From: a virus
DNA: 31,140 nt
Direction: 5' to 3' (one strand)
IMG/VR virus record: IMGVR_UViG_3300032668_000097
Location: 1-31,140 of that record
Under the pieces are notes generated by a model, which was not told the origin of the DNA, did no database searches, and saw only the letters and a list, made by a program, of their open reading frames with translations. Of this stretch, positions 6,286-15,077 are shown piece by piece (position 1 is the first letter of the stretch; each line of letters opens with the position of its first letter). The position numbers and the translations under genes are program-made.

Positions 6286-7247
6286 TATAGTTCCGCATTT
6301 GCAGCAATATATGAATTATTACTTCCAGCATCCCTTAGGGTTGCTAATGTATTAACGGTTAATGAGCTATTTGTTGTTGAATAAGTTAATGCAAATGGGG
6401 TAACAGTATTTAAAGCTACAACGCTAACAGTTGCAGTTGAAGAAAATTGCAATATTTGAAATGTAGCGGATGCAGAAGTCACTAATGATGGCGTTGTTCT
6501 CATATATACTTGTAGTGGTTGAATAAATAAACAAGAAGTAGTAGTTGGTGTGTAACCTTGAGCATATGTAAAAAAAGCAGTAAAACTATTGTATTGTTGA
6601 TAATACCTCTGACAATTAGCCAATTCCTGATTATAAAGTCTGCGTTCAAACGGTGTTGCTGATGTGCCTATTTCTAGTTGGACACCTGTAAACCTAGTCT
6701 CATCTGTTGAAGTTGAGCCATTTCTATAAATATAAATAAAAGCACCATTAGATACAGATGATGATAAAGAGCTAAAATTAACAGTATATTTAGTCCATGT
6801 AGATGAAATAGTTATAGCAGACGAAGTTTGCTCTACGTTTTGTGTAGCAAAATTATTTAAAGCACTTGGAGTTCCAATTTGAACTGATAATGTATTAGTT
6901 CCGCTTACACTTTTTGCCCAAAATGATACTGTTAATGATTGTCCATAAGTATCTAAAATATTATATGATTCTATTCTTTGATTGATAAGATGATTTGCAC
7001 CTGTAATATCTAAAGAATACTGAAACCCTGTAGGAACATCGGTAGATTGAGTTACCGCAGTTGGGCTATTACCAGCATACCATCTATCAGCTGTATATCC
7101 ATTTCCACTAAAACTTGTTCCTCTTTGCCATACTTGCATAGCACCATTTATAATACGGTTCTTAATCACATAAGGTGATGCTGCGGCTCCTTGTAAAGAT
7201 GAGTCGTTAAACGTGACTCCGTTACTGCCATCTAAAATCATGCTCAT
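6285..7247 (-). CDS. tail fibre/receptor-binding protein with carbohydrate-binding-like core
   Basis: The 320-residue protein starts MSMILDGSNGVTFNDSSLQG, a short N-terminal pattern echoed by the three Cys-tailed proteins. KNRIINGAMQVWQRGTSF at about residue 29 onward is a motif I recognise from many phage fibres and neck-appendage-like proteins. The middle (VTQSTDVPTGFQYSLDITGA through FTGVQLEIGTSATPFE) has the pattern of a jelly-roll, carbohydrate-binding-like domain ending in ERRLYNQELANCQRYYQQY. The last 90 residues are Ser/Thr-rich and beta-like. It probably contributes to host recognition. Placement in the fibre cluster supports this; the binding target is unknown. Confidence 0.75.
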   Translation of the reverse strand: MSMILDGSNGVTFNDSSLQGAAASPYVIKNRIINGAMQVWQRGTSFSGNGYTADRWYAGNSPTAVTQSTDVPTGFQYSLDITGANHLINQRIESYNILDTYGQSLTVSFWAKSVSGTNTLSVQIGTPSALNNFATQNVEQTSSAITISSTWTKYTVNFSSLSSSVSNGAFIYIYRNGSTSTDETRFTGVQLEIGTSATPFERRLYNQELANCQRYYQQYNSFTAFFTYAQGYTPTTTSCLFIQPLQVYMRTTPSLVTSASATFQILQFSSTATVSVVALNTVTPFALTYSTTNSSLTVNTLATLRDAGSNNSYIAANAEL

Positions 7248-7256
7248 GCTAATTCC

Positions 7257-7862
7257 TTATTCATATAATATGTTTACTGAACCAGCGTCAAATGTATCTG
7301 TTCCATTAGATGTTGTAATTCTTACCATATTTAATGTACCAGCTAATGTTCCTGTTCCTGCTGTTTGTCCTGTATATGGTGTTGTTGTGACGTTAGAAAT
7401 AAGACCTGACGAAACCCAAATATTTCCAGAAACATTGGTTAAAACTATATGCCCACTAAATACATAAGAAGCTGTTGCAATATACATAATATAACCAGCA
7501 GTAGATGATACACCGCCTGATGCAGAACCAGATGCTAAAGCATAACTAGATGTTGAACTATATCCTGATGTTGTAGGTGTACCACCAGTACCAATTTGTA
7601 TTAATAAGTTAGCACTTCCACTTAATGAAACCCCATTAAACATTATGGTAATTCTTTTTATCCATGAAGGAAGGCTAGTATAATCAATGCTAGTTCCAGA
7701 TGTAGATGCTACTGTTGTGCCTGCTACAATATTAGAATTTACACCAGCAACTGTGGCTGTTCCTGTACCTACAGGCAATGTAATTGTATTAGTTCCTGAT
7801 ACTGCTGGAGCAGCTATTGTAATACTGCCTGAGGTATCTCCAGCTATGCTAATTTGCGCCAT
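7257..7862 (-). CDS. short tail fibre protein
   Basis: The 201-residue product begins MAQISIAGDTSGSITIAAPA followed by VSGTNTITLPVGTGTATV, a short N-terminal repeat found at the start of many phage fibre proteins. The remainder (SWIKRITIMFNGVSLSGSANL onward) is a compact beta-rich domain with a Gly/Ser-rich centre, as in C-terminal tip domains. There is no enzymatic motif and no cysteine. It overlaps the S74-domain fibre gene by one base (TAATG). This is one of at least four proteins in the cluster with alternative fibre tips, which suggests a mixed or exchangeable receptor-binding set (inference). Confidence 0.7.
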   Translation of the reverse strand: MAQISIAGDTSGSITIAAPAVSGTNTITLPVGTGTATVAGVNSNIVAGTTVASTSGTSIDYTSLPSWIKRITIMFNGVSLSGSANLLIQIGTGGTPTTSGYSSTSSYALASGSASGGVSSTAGYIMYIATASYVFSGHIVLTNVSGNIWVSSGLISNVTTTPYTGQTAGTGTLAGTLNMVRITTSNGTDTFDAGSVNILYE

Positions 7863-8764
7863 TATTTAGCTCCTTCTAGTGTTTCTATTCTTGCTTTTAG
7901 GTCATTGATGATGGTTTGTTGTTCTTGGATTGCTGCTGTTAAAAGTGAAACCATATTTCCATAAGCTAAAGCATCTGGAGTTCCATCTTCTGCATATTGT
8001 ACAAATTGTGTTAATCCTATTTTATCTACTTCTTCTGCAATTAACCCACCATAAAATTTGTCACCATCAACTGCACTTAAACCTTGATATGTTACTGGTC
8101 TTAATTTAAGTACATCTGATAATCCATATAATGCGTCTTGAACATTTTTTTTATATTTTAATGATGATGTAGCACGAAGTAATGTTCCATCAGTATTTAT
8201 AAAAGCATTTGCACTAACAGCAGCAGTATAGTTATAAGGTGATTGACTGCCCTGCCCTGTTCTCATAGCACCATCATCTCTAATATAAAATAATTCTGTT
8301 CCACTACTATTTGAAATACTTAATGTGTTTGTACCAGATGTATTTCCAGATGATTTAAGTGTAAATTTACCTAGTGCTGTTGTAGTTCCCACTAACACAT
8401 TACCACCAGAACTATTAGAAGCCATAGCTAAAATTGGATTAGTATGACTATCATAATTTGAATACCAAGTTAAGTTATTTCCTGATGTATCCAAAAACCA
8501 TGAACGATTTCCTGGATTTTCAATATCAAGAACTGTAGTATTGGCAGATGGGCTAATAGTTAATTTACCATCAATTTCCGCAGTTCCACTTACTTGCAAT
8601 TTGCTATTAGGACTACTTGTACCAATCCCTACATTCTGTGATGTATCTATAGTAATTGCAGTAGTAGCTGATGCACCTGTAGCTAACTGTAATTGACCGC
8701 TAGTATCCGCAGTCATGTTTAATGCTGTGCCTGATGATGTTCCTGCTGAAATTATACTTGCCAT
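7862..8764 (-). CDS. tail fibre with C-terminal S74 intramolecular chaperone
   Basis: In this 300-residue protein, residues 1-60 contain the fibre motif AITIDTSQNVGIGTSSPNSK typical of S74-type fibres, followed by a beta-rich shaft. The C-terminal 90 residues carry SSLKYKKNVQDALYGLSDVL, KFYGGLIAEEV and a final coiled coil (AAIQEQQTIINDLKARIETL), which are hallmarks of the peptidase S74 / endosialidase chaperone domain. This domain helps trimer folding and then cuts itself off; the serine at about 210 in SSLKYK fits the catalytic position. Cleavage would release a fibre of roughly 209 residues. Identification of the domain is strong; autocleavage is inferred from the family. Confidence 0.87.
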   Translation of the reverse strand: MASIISAGTSSGTALNMTADTSGQLQLATGASATTAITIDTSQNVGIGTSSPNSKLQVSGTAEIDGKLTISPSANTTVLDIENPGNRSWFLDTSGNNLTWYSNYDSHTNPILAMASNSSGGNVLVGTTTALGKFTLKSSGNTSGTNTLSISNSSGTELFYIRDDGAMRTGQGSQSPYNYTAAVSANAFINTDGTLLRATSSLKYKKNVQDALYGLSDVLKLRPVTYQGLSAVDGDKFYGGLIAEEVDKIGLTQFVQYAEDGTPDALAYGNMVSLLTAAIQEQQTIINDLKARIETLEGAK

Positions 8765-8772
8765 AATTTACC

Positions 8773-10626
8773 TTATAATATTACCCATCGGCTACCTGAT
8801 GGAACTGTGACTGATTTACCTGTTGCAACTGTTATAGGGCCAACACTCATAGCGTTTTGACCTGACGCAATAGTATAACTTGTATTGACAGTATTTGCAT
8901 TAATTACTAATCCATTAGAGGCAACAATTTCAGGTGCTGTTAAAGCTCCAGTAGATGGATTGGCAGTAAAGCTTGTATTTATGTAATCTACTGTTGTAGT
9001 TCCACTAGAAGCCGACTGAAAGCCTACATTATAATTTGTATTACTTGTAGTAGAAGTAATAGTTAAGCCAGCGGTATTGGATACCCAAGTTGGAGGTGTG
9101 CCTGATCCGTTGGATTGAAGAATGTAGCCTGATGTTCCGTAAGATCCGTTAAACGCTACCGCATTACTTGGATTAACTGTAATAGCATCAGCTGAGTTAG
9201 CATTGGTTACAAAGTGAATAGAGTTAGAAGACCCTGTACCAATAGCTAAATCTGTACCTTGTGAGTATAAATAGACGTTATTGGCAGCACCTAAAGCACC
9301 TGTTCCTGAAAAGCCACTACTGTTAATACCAAAGTCACCAAAGTATGCGGCTGATGTAGCTAAGTTATTACTTACGATAAAGTCTGTAGAAGCAGTGTTA
9401 CCAGAATTGGTATTTTGTAAAACAATCTGATTATAGGAATTTACAGAGGAAGTAAATGATGCAAAGATGTTTGAATCAGAATATCCTAGTGTTCCATAAC
9501 TAAATGCACCAGCATTTAAAGAACCTGTAATCGTAGCATTAGCTGCAAAAGCAGGAGCTGTGACTGTGGTTCCGTTATAGGTAAATGTAGATGAGTTACT
9601 AAATGCGTTTGTACCATTACCATATGGCACATAACCCGCAGTTAAAGATGTAAGTCCTGTTCCGCCTGCAACTACAGGAAGTGTGCCTGCAGTTAATGCA
9701 TTAGGTGCGGTGGAATAAAGTGCATAGTTAGACGAGCCAAATGTAGTAAGACCTGTACCACCATAACCTGCTGCTATAGCTGTACCATTCCATACTGCGT
9801 TAGTAATCGTAGCATTATTAAAAGATGCATTTGTTGCACTAAAGTCAAACTCACCTGGTAAGAACGCATATTTAGTCCATGTACCCGCAGTCGTTGAGTT
9901 AGAAATTAAATATATAAAATCAGCACCACCAGATGGTACTGTATCTACAGTTGCAGAAGCATTATTTACAATTGTTAAAAGACCGCCAGCATCATTATCA
10001 AATATAAATGCAGCACCATTAGGTAAAGTAGTAGCATCTGGAAGTTGAAATGTTTGGGTTGTAGAACCTGTAAGTCTTTGGATATATGCAGATGCGGCTG
10101 TTAAAACAGTTGTAGATGCAGTAGAGACTGTAGCAGCATATCCAGCTAAAACATTATTTGCTGTGATATTTGAATTAGCATCACGCAAAACAACAGAGTT
10201 AATACCAGATGATGATGTGACCCCAGTACCACCATAAGATACGCCTACAGTCGTTCCTTGCCATGTTCCTGAGGCTATTGTGCCTAATGGGGAAACATTG
10301 CCTGAAGCGTCAAGATTAACTGATTTTTCTGCTGGATATGTAACGAATACGGAAGAACTATTTCCCACTAATGGGATTGCCGTGGTTGTTCCGTTGGAGT
10401 TTGATAAAACGGTTGTACGAGCTAGTTGATTTGGAGATCCAGTTGTAACTGTACCAAGACCCACCTCCCATGCTTGAGCTATGTTGTCATAGATCGTGTA
10501 GAAAGTGGTGTTATTACCAATAGTCGTGAAGGATTGGAAACCAGGTACTGCTCCGTTAAGCGTGAGCGTACCCGTACCACTAGTCGTGGTAGTTTCCTGG
10601 ACTCTATCCTTGACTACAAGAGCCAT
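8773..10626 (-). CDS. large tail fibre protein
   Basis: At 617 residues this is the longest fibre gene in the window. The N-terminal 100 residues (MALVVKDRVQETTTTSGTGT, then an AWEVGLGTV / LARTTVLSNSNG segment) form a module common to phage fibres that precedes the shaft. The shaft contains repeated YGGTG/GGTGL motifs (VSYGGTGVTSSSG, AGYGGTGLTTFG, VAGGTGLTSLTAGY), a known fibre repeat. The C-terminus is beta-rich and ends in SGQNAMSVGPITVATGKSVT with a final SRWVIL, typical of short trimer-closing tips. There is no enzymatic domain. It is probably a main side or tail fibre that attaches to the tail through its N-terminus. Confidence 0.8.
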   Translation of the reverse strand: MALVVKDRVQETTTTSGTGTLTLNGAVPGFQSFTTIGNNTTFYTIYDNIAQAWEVGLGTVTTGSPNQLARTTVLSNSNGTTTAIPLVGNSSSVFVTYPAEKSVNLDASGNVSPLGTIASGTWQGTTVGVSYGGTGVTSSSGINSVVLRDANSNITANNVLAGYAATVSTASTTVLTAASAYIQRLTGSTTQTFQLPDATTLPNGAAFIFDNDAGGLLTIVNNASATVDTVPSGGADFIYLISNSTTAGTWTKYAFLPGEFDFSATNASFNNATITNAVWNGTAIAAGYGGTGLTTFGSSNYALYSTAPNALTAGTLPVVAGGTGLTSLTAGYVPYGNGTNAFSNSSTFTYNGTTVTAPAFAANATITGSLNAGAFSYGTLGYSDSNIFASFTSSVNSYNQIVLQNTNSGNTASTDFIVSNNLATSAAYFGDFGINSSGFSGTGALGAANNVYLYSQGTDLAIGTGSSNSIHFVTNANSADAITVNPSNAVAFNGSYGTSGYILQSNGSGTPPTWVSNTAGLTITSTTSNTNYNVGFQSASSGTTTVDYINTSFTANPSTGALTAPEIVASNGLVINANTVNTSYTIASGQNAMSVGPITVATGKSVTVPSGSRWVIL

Positions 10627-10635
10627 TTAAGCTCC

Positions 10636-11244
10636 TTAACTTGTTGCTGTTGTTGAGTACGTTACCGAGACAGTATCACCAGCAGTTGTAACTTTAGCTA
10701 CAGAGAAAGCACCAGCTGAATATAATATACCACCCGTATTGCCTAAAGTACTTGTAGCACCAGAGCCAGTTACTAAGAAACAACCACCTACTGTACCACC
10801 TGCACCTGTGATGGTATATGTGATTGCAGTTGCTGTTGATGTAGTAACGTTAGAAGGTGAAGTACCTGTTGATGTAGCTGTAGCAAATACTGCTGTACCA
10901 CGCACTGCTGAACCAGTTACTGTATAAGCAGTAAATTCTGTCCAACCAGCGTGTGATGTCATTGTATCTGATGCTGCAAATGTTGGTGATGCACCTGAAA
11001 TAAGACCTAAGAATGGACCTACTGTAGTGTATGTACCAGATGTAGTAAGTAAAGTGTTTAGAAGAAGTTGTTTACCAACAGCATTTACTAGGTTAGGAAA
11101 CTGTTCTTCCCATTTTAAATTACCATTAGCATCACGACATTCAACTACGTAATGTCCTTCAATACCTACTGATTCATTGGAAATAGCATTAGCACCAAGA
11201 CTAATAACCGCTTGATCTCCAAATCCTTGTGATTCTTTTAACAT
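10636..11244 (-). CDS. virion structural protein, tail-associated
   Basis: The 202-residue protein starts MLKESQGFGDQAVISLGANA and contains HYVVECRDANGNLKWEEQFP, then LVNAVGKQLLLNTLL. That segment is shared by many uncharacterised phage structural proteins located just before the fibre genes. The rest is a Thr/Ser/Ala-rich beta region (TATAITYTITGAGGTVGGCF) resembling a bacterial Ig-like or fibre tip domain. The gap to the following fibre gene is only 9 bases. I infer a tail-tip or fibre-attachment role from position and composition. Confidence 0.65.
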   Translation of the reverse strand: MLKESQGFGDQAVISLGANAISNESVGIEGHYVVECRDANGNLKWEEQFPNLVNAVGKQLLLNTLLTTSGTYTTVGPFLGLISGASPTFAASDTMTSHAGWTEFTAYTVTGSAVRGTAVFATATSTGTSPSNVTTSTATAITYTITGAGGTVGGCFLVTGSGATSTLGNTGGILYSAGAFSVAKVTTAGDTVSVTYSTTATS

Positions 11245-11253
11245 AAAAACTCC

Positions 11254-11691
11254 TTAAGTTGCAATAGAACTAGATATTCTCAACACGGCATTTGAAGAAT
11301 TGCTAGTGGGAAAAGTTACTGTAAAACTAGATGTACAGATTTTATCAGAACCAAAATTTAGCACAAATATAGCTGCACCAGTAGTGCTATTATAAACTAA
11401 ACCACCCCTACATGTAAAGCTTGCAGGACTCCAAGTGACATTATTGAATGTCAAATAAGAAGTATTACTTTGGTTATCATAAGCTATGGTAGGTGTTAAA
11501 ACTATGCCTCCAGCTGTATAACCTGTGCCTGTAACTTCATTAACTGTGGTATAAGCAGTGGTAGTATTGCCTAAGTTTGCATTAGCATTATATAAAGCTA
11601 GTTTATATACATATGGGCTTGTAGGAGAGAAGTTCTCTGCTCCTTGAAGCATATTGTATTCAAATACAGTACAAGCGGTTTGAACGATCAT
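11254..11691 (-). CDS. virion structural protein, small beta-rich
   Basis: The 145-residue protein starts MIVQTACTVFEYNMLQGAEN and has SPYVYKLALYNANANLGNTT followed by AYTTVNEVTGTGYTAGG. This looks like the conserved core of a small structural protein encoded near fibre genes in many aquatic phages. The ATG overlaps the upstream stop by four bases (ATGA). There is no catalytic or membrane motif. A role in tail or fibre attachment is likely from synteny. The exact position in the virion is unknown. Confidence 0.65.
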   Translation of the reverse strand: MIVQTACTVFEYNMLQGAENFSPTSPYVYKLALYNANANLGNTTTAYTTVNEVTGTGYTAGGIVLTPTIAYDNQSNTSYLTFNNVTWSPASFTCRGGLVYNSTTGAAIFVLNFGSDKICTSSFTVTFPTSNSSNAVLRISSSIAT

Positions 11692-12593
11692 GGATTAACC
11701 TTCATACGAGCCTGACCATTACGGTATGCATCACCTCTTTCAAGACCTGTACCAAGACGATTAAGTTGTTGGATAGCTTCTTGATATTTTTCTTCGTAGT
11801 TCTTAATAACATCAGGTTCTTGACGTTGGAATAACATAGCTTCACGCATAGAGCCATATAAAAGTACTGGATCATAGTTATCACCTAACCATGATGTGCC
11901 ATTGACGTTAGAGATTGTATTTACTGGAATAAGCAATCCAGAACCAGAACCACCTAAACTTGAATTAGATGCACTTAATACATCAGTTAATGTGTAGAAT
12001 TGACCACCATTTGTAAGTGTGACTGAAGCTACTGCACCTGAAGAATTCACTACAATATTAGCTGTAGCACCAGATCCTGAGCCTCCTGTTAAAGCTACTT
12101 CGGTATATGTTCCAGGAGTATACAAAGAACCACCTGAAATAGCATTAAAGCCAGTAATTTGACCTTGAACAATAGTAGGTGGATAGTAATAGTAGTGAAG
12201 TTCTACTTGATAATTATTATCTGGTGTTGGTCCTAAAATCAATGATAAAGCATCTAAATTTCCATATTGGTTACCAAATAACGCATAATGTTGTGGTAAA
12301 CCTGTAGATGTAGAAGTTGGATAAGCTTGACGGATGTAGTTGACGTCTTTGTTTAAAAGGTAATTATAGTTGCCAGATGAATCTATAACGGCTAATGAGA
12401 ACGCAGATAACCAATCATTTGGTAAAGATACGTATTGATTACCTAAAGTCAGTGTACCCGTTACGTTTTTACGTAATGATGGCAATTGAACAGAATTATA
12501 AATCCTGTCTTCAGCTTCTTGGACAAAACGAGGTATGTTAGAAACAAACAGTGGTTCTGTTGTTTCGGCATAGTCCATTATGGCTTGATACAA
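11688..12593 (-). CDS. putative head-tail adaptor protein (SU10 adaptor-like)
   Basis: The 301-residue protein has an N-terminal helical part (DYAETTEPLFVSNIPRFVQE, AEDRIYNSVQLPSLRKN) and a beta part with LPNDWLSAFSL. This pattern resembles adaptor/nozzle-type proteins such as those grouped with phage SU10 adaptor, which sit between portal and tail. A Gly/Ser-rich insert (residues about 150-235, GGSLYTPGTYTEVALTGGSG) looks like an added beta domain. The C-terminus EAMLFQRQEPDVIKNYEEKY returns to helix. It lies between the GIY-YIG gene and the tail genes. Structural role is well supported; the exact ring position is inferred. Confidence 0.6.
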   Translation of the reverse strand: MYQAIMDYAETTEPLFVSNIPRFVQEAEDRIYNSVQLPSLRKNVTGTLTLGNQYVSLPNDWLSAFSLAVIDSSGNYNYLLNKDVNYIRQAYPTSTSTGLPQHYALFGNQYGNLDALSLILGPTPDNNYQVELHYYYYPPTIVQGQITGFNAISGGSLYTPGTYTEVALTGGSGSGATANIVVNSSGAVASVTLTNGGQFYTLTDVLSASNSSLGGSGSGLLIPVNTISNVNGTSWLGDNYDPVLLYGSMREAMLFQRQEPDVIKNYEEKYQEAIQQLNRLGTGLERGDAYRNGQARMKVNP

Positions 12594-12608
12594 TTGGACG
12601 TAATTGAT

Positions 12609-13199
12609 TTAAATCACCCTAACCAAAGTATATTTATTTTTTACCTTGCCTTTATTAGCTATTAATTGTGAAATATTACCTGCAACTGTTCCAAAAAAAT
12701 CTGCTGCATATTTTTGATTCAAAAATGATATGGCAAGCTCTTTACAATATACTGGTTTCCATTTTGCTTTTGCAGTTTTAGCAATATCATCTTGAGATTT
12801 TTTACGACCTATATTTGCTTTTCCCCATTTACTTCTAATTACAGGATCTTGCAATGTTTTCTTTAAAGATATGCTACGTTTAATAACAACTTCTTTAGGT
12901 GGAATATATCCTTTAACTCCAGATCCACCTTTAGTCATATTATAAACTGGTTTAAACTCTTCTATAAGTAATTTTTCAGCTTGATGCAACGACTCTTCAT
13001 CAAAAGCATAAAATATCTCATCAAATACAAAGCTTTCAAACTTATATTTGTTAAGTGCTTCTGAAAATTTAGTCTTATATGTTTTCATTGAGCATTTATG
13101 ATTGGTAATTCTTTTCTTTATATTTTGACAAGTTTGACCGATATATTGTTCACCAGTAATCTTGTTGGTACAAAGATAAATAATACCAAATCTATTCAT
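12609..13199 (-). CDS. free-standing GIY-YIG homing endonuclease
   Basis: This 196-residue enzyme has the GIY-YIG core at its start: GIIYLCTN (residues 4-11) and EQYIGQT (17-23), with the expected R30 after KK and a Glu in the KLLIEEFKPVYNMT block (about residues 87-100). The C-terminal part is basic, with short DNA-binding units (KRSISLKKTLQDP, IGRKKSQDDIAK) like NUMOD3 modules and a final helix-turn-helix-like segment (NQKYAADFFGTVAGNISQLI). Family role: cuts a specific phage DNA site and spreads by repair copying. The start overlaps the upstream stop by one base (TAATG), so it has settled into the operon. No interrupted host gene is visible. A second partial GIY-YIG gene is at 1-76. Confidence 0.9.
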   Translation of the reverse strand: MNRFGIIYLCTNKITGEQYIGQTCQNIKKRITNHKCSMKTYKTKFSEALNKYKFESFVFDEIFYAFDEESLHQAEKLLIEEFKPVYNMTKGGSGVKGYIPPKEVVIKRSISLKKTLQDPVIRSKWGKANIGRKKSQDDIAKTAKAKWKPVYCKELAISFLNQKYAADFFGTVAGNISQLIANKGKVKNKYTLVRVI

Positions 13200-13495
13200 T
13201 ATGCCATTGGACCTCTAGCCTTACGGCCTTTAGTAGCAGCACCATTACCACGTGTTTCAACGCCATCAGTTTTTTCTTCACTGATACCATAGCTCATGCC
13301 ACTTTTAATTGGATCAGTAATACGTGCATCTTTAGCTGATTTTTCACGGCTATACACGCCATCTTTCATTGGAGCTTCACCAGCTGCAACAGATGTACCG
13401 TTCTTTTCATAAGCTTCTGCAGGTTTGTTATTTCTAGCATGACCTGTTTTTACAGATGGGCTATTCTTTTTTGTTGGTTTAACTTGAGTGACCAT
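13199..13495 (-). CDS. small basic hydrophilic protein, unknown
   Basis: The product is 98 residues if translation starts at the ATG 13495 (MVTQVKPTKKNSPSVKTGHA). A longer frame reaches 13528 but overlaps the preceding 57-residue gene, and a good AGGA-type site sits about 9 bases before 13495, so I prefer the shorter form. It is rich in Lys, Gly, Ala and Asp with almost no hydrophobic residues, so it is probably disordered. The C-terminus GNGAATKGRKARGPMA is basic. It belongs to a run of small basic proteins (13.2-16.9 kb). It may be a minor virion or DNA-binding protein; no family was recognised. Confidence 0.65.
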   Translation of the reverse strand: MVTQVKPTKKNSPSVKTGHARNNKPAEAYEKNGTSVAAGEAPMKDGVYSREKSAKDARITDPIKSGMSYGISEEKTDGVETRGNGAATKGRKARGPMA

Positions 13496-13496
13496 A

Positions 13497-13670
13497 TTAT
13501 TTGCTTCCTGGTTTTTGGTTGTGAGCACGTGCTAAGTTACGGCCTACAGCTTTCATTGCTTTGCCTGTAACGCCACCTTTAGCTAATTTAGTTTTCTTAC
13601 CATGATGCATATGTTTTTCGTGTTTGTGCACTTCAACATCAGCAATATGTTTAACTTCTTTTTTATCCAT
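13497..13670 (-). CDS. very small His/Lys-rich protein (57 aa)
   Basis: The product is MDKKEVKHIADVEVHKHEKH followed by MHHGKKTKLAKGGVTGKAMK and AVGRNLARAHNQKPGSK. GGAG precedes the ATG by about 6 bases, and the stop lies one base before the next start. The KHEKHMHHGKK segment and the LAKGGV motif recur in the neighbouring small proteins (for example MKKMAKGG in the 196-residue product), which supports a real gene. It has seven histidines in 57 residues, so it may bind metal or nucleic acid. Function unknown. Confidence 0.65.
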   Translation of the reverse strand: MDKKEVKHIADVEVHKHEKHMHHGKKTKLAKGGVTGKAMKAVGRNLARAHNQKPGSK

Positions 13671-13680
13671 TTCAAACTCC

Positions 13681-14115
13681 TTAAGTTGTTGTTATTGTAA
13701 CGCTATTAATTTTGATTAATGGTAACAAGTCATTTGGCGTTAATAGTGTATCAAAGTTTCTTGCACCACCCACAGGGTTCCAACCCCACTGCGTTTGACG
13801 AGAACCATCTGAAGGATATCCTGCGTCATCTAAGTTTGTTACAGTTGGATCGTATGGGTTAGTCATTAATCCATATGTACCACCAACATTATAACTCACA
13901 TCTGGTCTTGGTTCACGTACTGCTTGTGGATCATTAACAGGATAAAGACCAAGACTTAATTGTGGATGATCTGGATCCCAACATTCAGGACAAACTTTAA
14001 TGTTAAAAAGCTTAGTTTTAATGACTTCTTTTTTAAGCTCTGTTAACTTATAGCGTTGACCACAGCGATCACATTCGGCAATTGCATACTTACCTGAGGC
14101 AAATTTATTAGGCAT
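13681..14115 (-). CDS. zinc-ribbon virion-associated protein
   Basis: The 144-residue protein has two CxxC knuckles, CDRC at 15-18 and CPEC at 42-45, forming a small zinc ribbon. The conserved block RYKLTELKKEVIKTKLFNIK and the ECWDPDHPQL segment follow. I recognise this pattern from unnamed proteins of the structural module of many phages. The C-terminal 80 residues are Pro/Gly/Asn-rich and probably extended (RQTQWGWNPVGGARNF). The gene ends three bases before the previous minus-strand start, in the adaptor block. A head-tail interface role is inferred from position; zinc binding is likely from the motif. Confidence 0.65.
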   Translation of the reverse strand: MPNKFASGKYAIAECDRCGQRYKLTELKKEVIKTKLFNIKVCPECWDPDHPQLSLGLYPVNDPQAVREPRPDVSYNVGGTYGLMTNPYDPTVTNLDDAGYPSDGSRQTQWGWNPVGGARNFDTLLTPNDLLPLIKINSVTITTT

Positions 14116-14117
14116 GA

Positions 14118-15077
14118 TTACCTCGTGTAGAACATACTTCTAGGCACAAATCTTATTGATGCCTTTTCACGATCCTCTTGTGAAGCTAAATCCCATTGTT
14201 GATCGTAGTCAGCTTTTAACGCTAACACACGGTTAGGATCAACGCCAGCAAGCTTCATTGATAAATAGTAAGCTAAACCTGCTACCATAGGTGGAATAAA
14301 TCTGTATGGAATGTCATTAATCACTACACCAGATCCTGCGTCTTGAATACGTCTTAAACGCCAGTAAACAAATGTATAATTGCCACCAGAATTAGGTGTA
14401 GGCCATACATTAATGTTTGGAAGCTGAGGAACTAATGCAGTTGCACTATATGCATGAGATGTTGCTGTTGTTCCATTTTGTCCACGAATACAATTAAGCA
14501 AGTAATTATTAGTTGTATCAACATTAGGATAATAAATGATTTCATTGTCAAATTGTATAAATCCTGTAGCTGCTAAATCAGAAATATTTGGACCAATTTG
14601 AATATTCGTATCTGTTGCACTAATACCACCATTGCCATTAGATCCATTACCTACAAGATAGTCTTTATTTGCAGATGGACTAGTATTTCCAGACTGTCTG
14701 TTGATCCAAACTTGAATTGGACGACCAACAGCTAGTTTATTAGGGATTGTTGAGTATGTATCTTCAGAAATACGAGAAATATTGATGTCAATTTGGTTTT
14801 GTAACGTTCCTTGACGTACAACATGACTTAAAAGATCAATGGTATCTACAGGAAGTGGGTATGATATCTGTCCTGTTACTAAAGGAATCTGTCCTTCTTC
14901 TACAGTCCATAAATTGATGCCTCGATTAGCCCATTCAATCGTTAAAATGTTAAGACTGCGTTGAGCAGTCCTAAAATCGTAACCAGTTCTAAGTTCTAAC
15001 CCACATCTTTCAAACGCCTCTTCAATGAGGTCGTTCATATTAAGATTAAAGGACGTTGTCCCTGTGGTATATGTCAT
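14118..15077 (-). CDS. putative head-tail connector/adaptor protein
   Basis: The 319-residue protein has a helical N-terminus (NLNMNDLIEEAFERCGLELR, TGYDFRTAQRSLNILTIEWA) that resembles gp4-type head completion/adaptor proteins of podoviruses. A beta-rich middle (INLWTVEEGQIPLVTGQISY, TFVYWRLRRIQDAG) and a helical C-terminus (PPMVAGLAYYLSMKLAGVDP) follow. It overlaps the next gene by one base (TAATG). It probably docks under the portal to extend the channel. There is no catalytic motif. The adaptor assignment is by pattern and synteny, not by a unique motif. Confidence 0.6.
   Translation of the reverse strand: MTYTTGTTSFNLNMNDLIEEAFERCGLELRTGYDFRTAQRSLNILTIEWANRGINLWTVEEGQIPLVTGQISYPLPVDTIDLLSHVVRQGTLQNQIDINISRISEDTYSTIPNKLAVGRPIQVWINRQSGNTSPSANKDYLVGNGSNGNGGISATDTNIQIGPNISDLAATGFIQFDNEIIYYPNVDTTNNYLLNCIRGQNGTTATSHAYSATALVPQLPNINVWPTPNSGGNYTFVYWRLRRIQDAGSGVVINDIPYRFIPPMVAGLAYYLSMKLAGVDPNRVLALKADYDQQWDLASQEDREKASIRFVPRSMFYTR

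Noticed and set aside
13496-13528. Longer N-terminus for the small basic protein (start at 13528)
   Set aside because: It would overlap the 57-residue gene and lacks a ribosome site; ATG 13495 has one.
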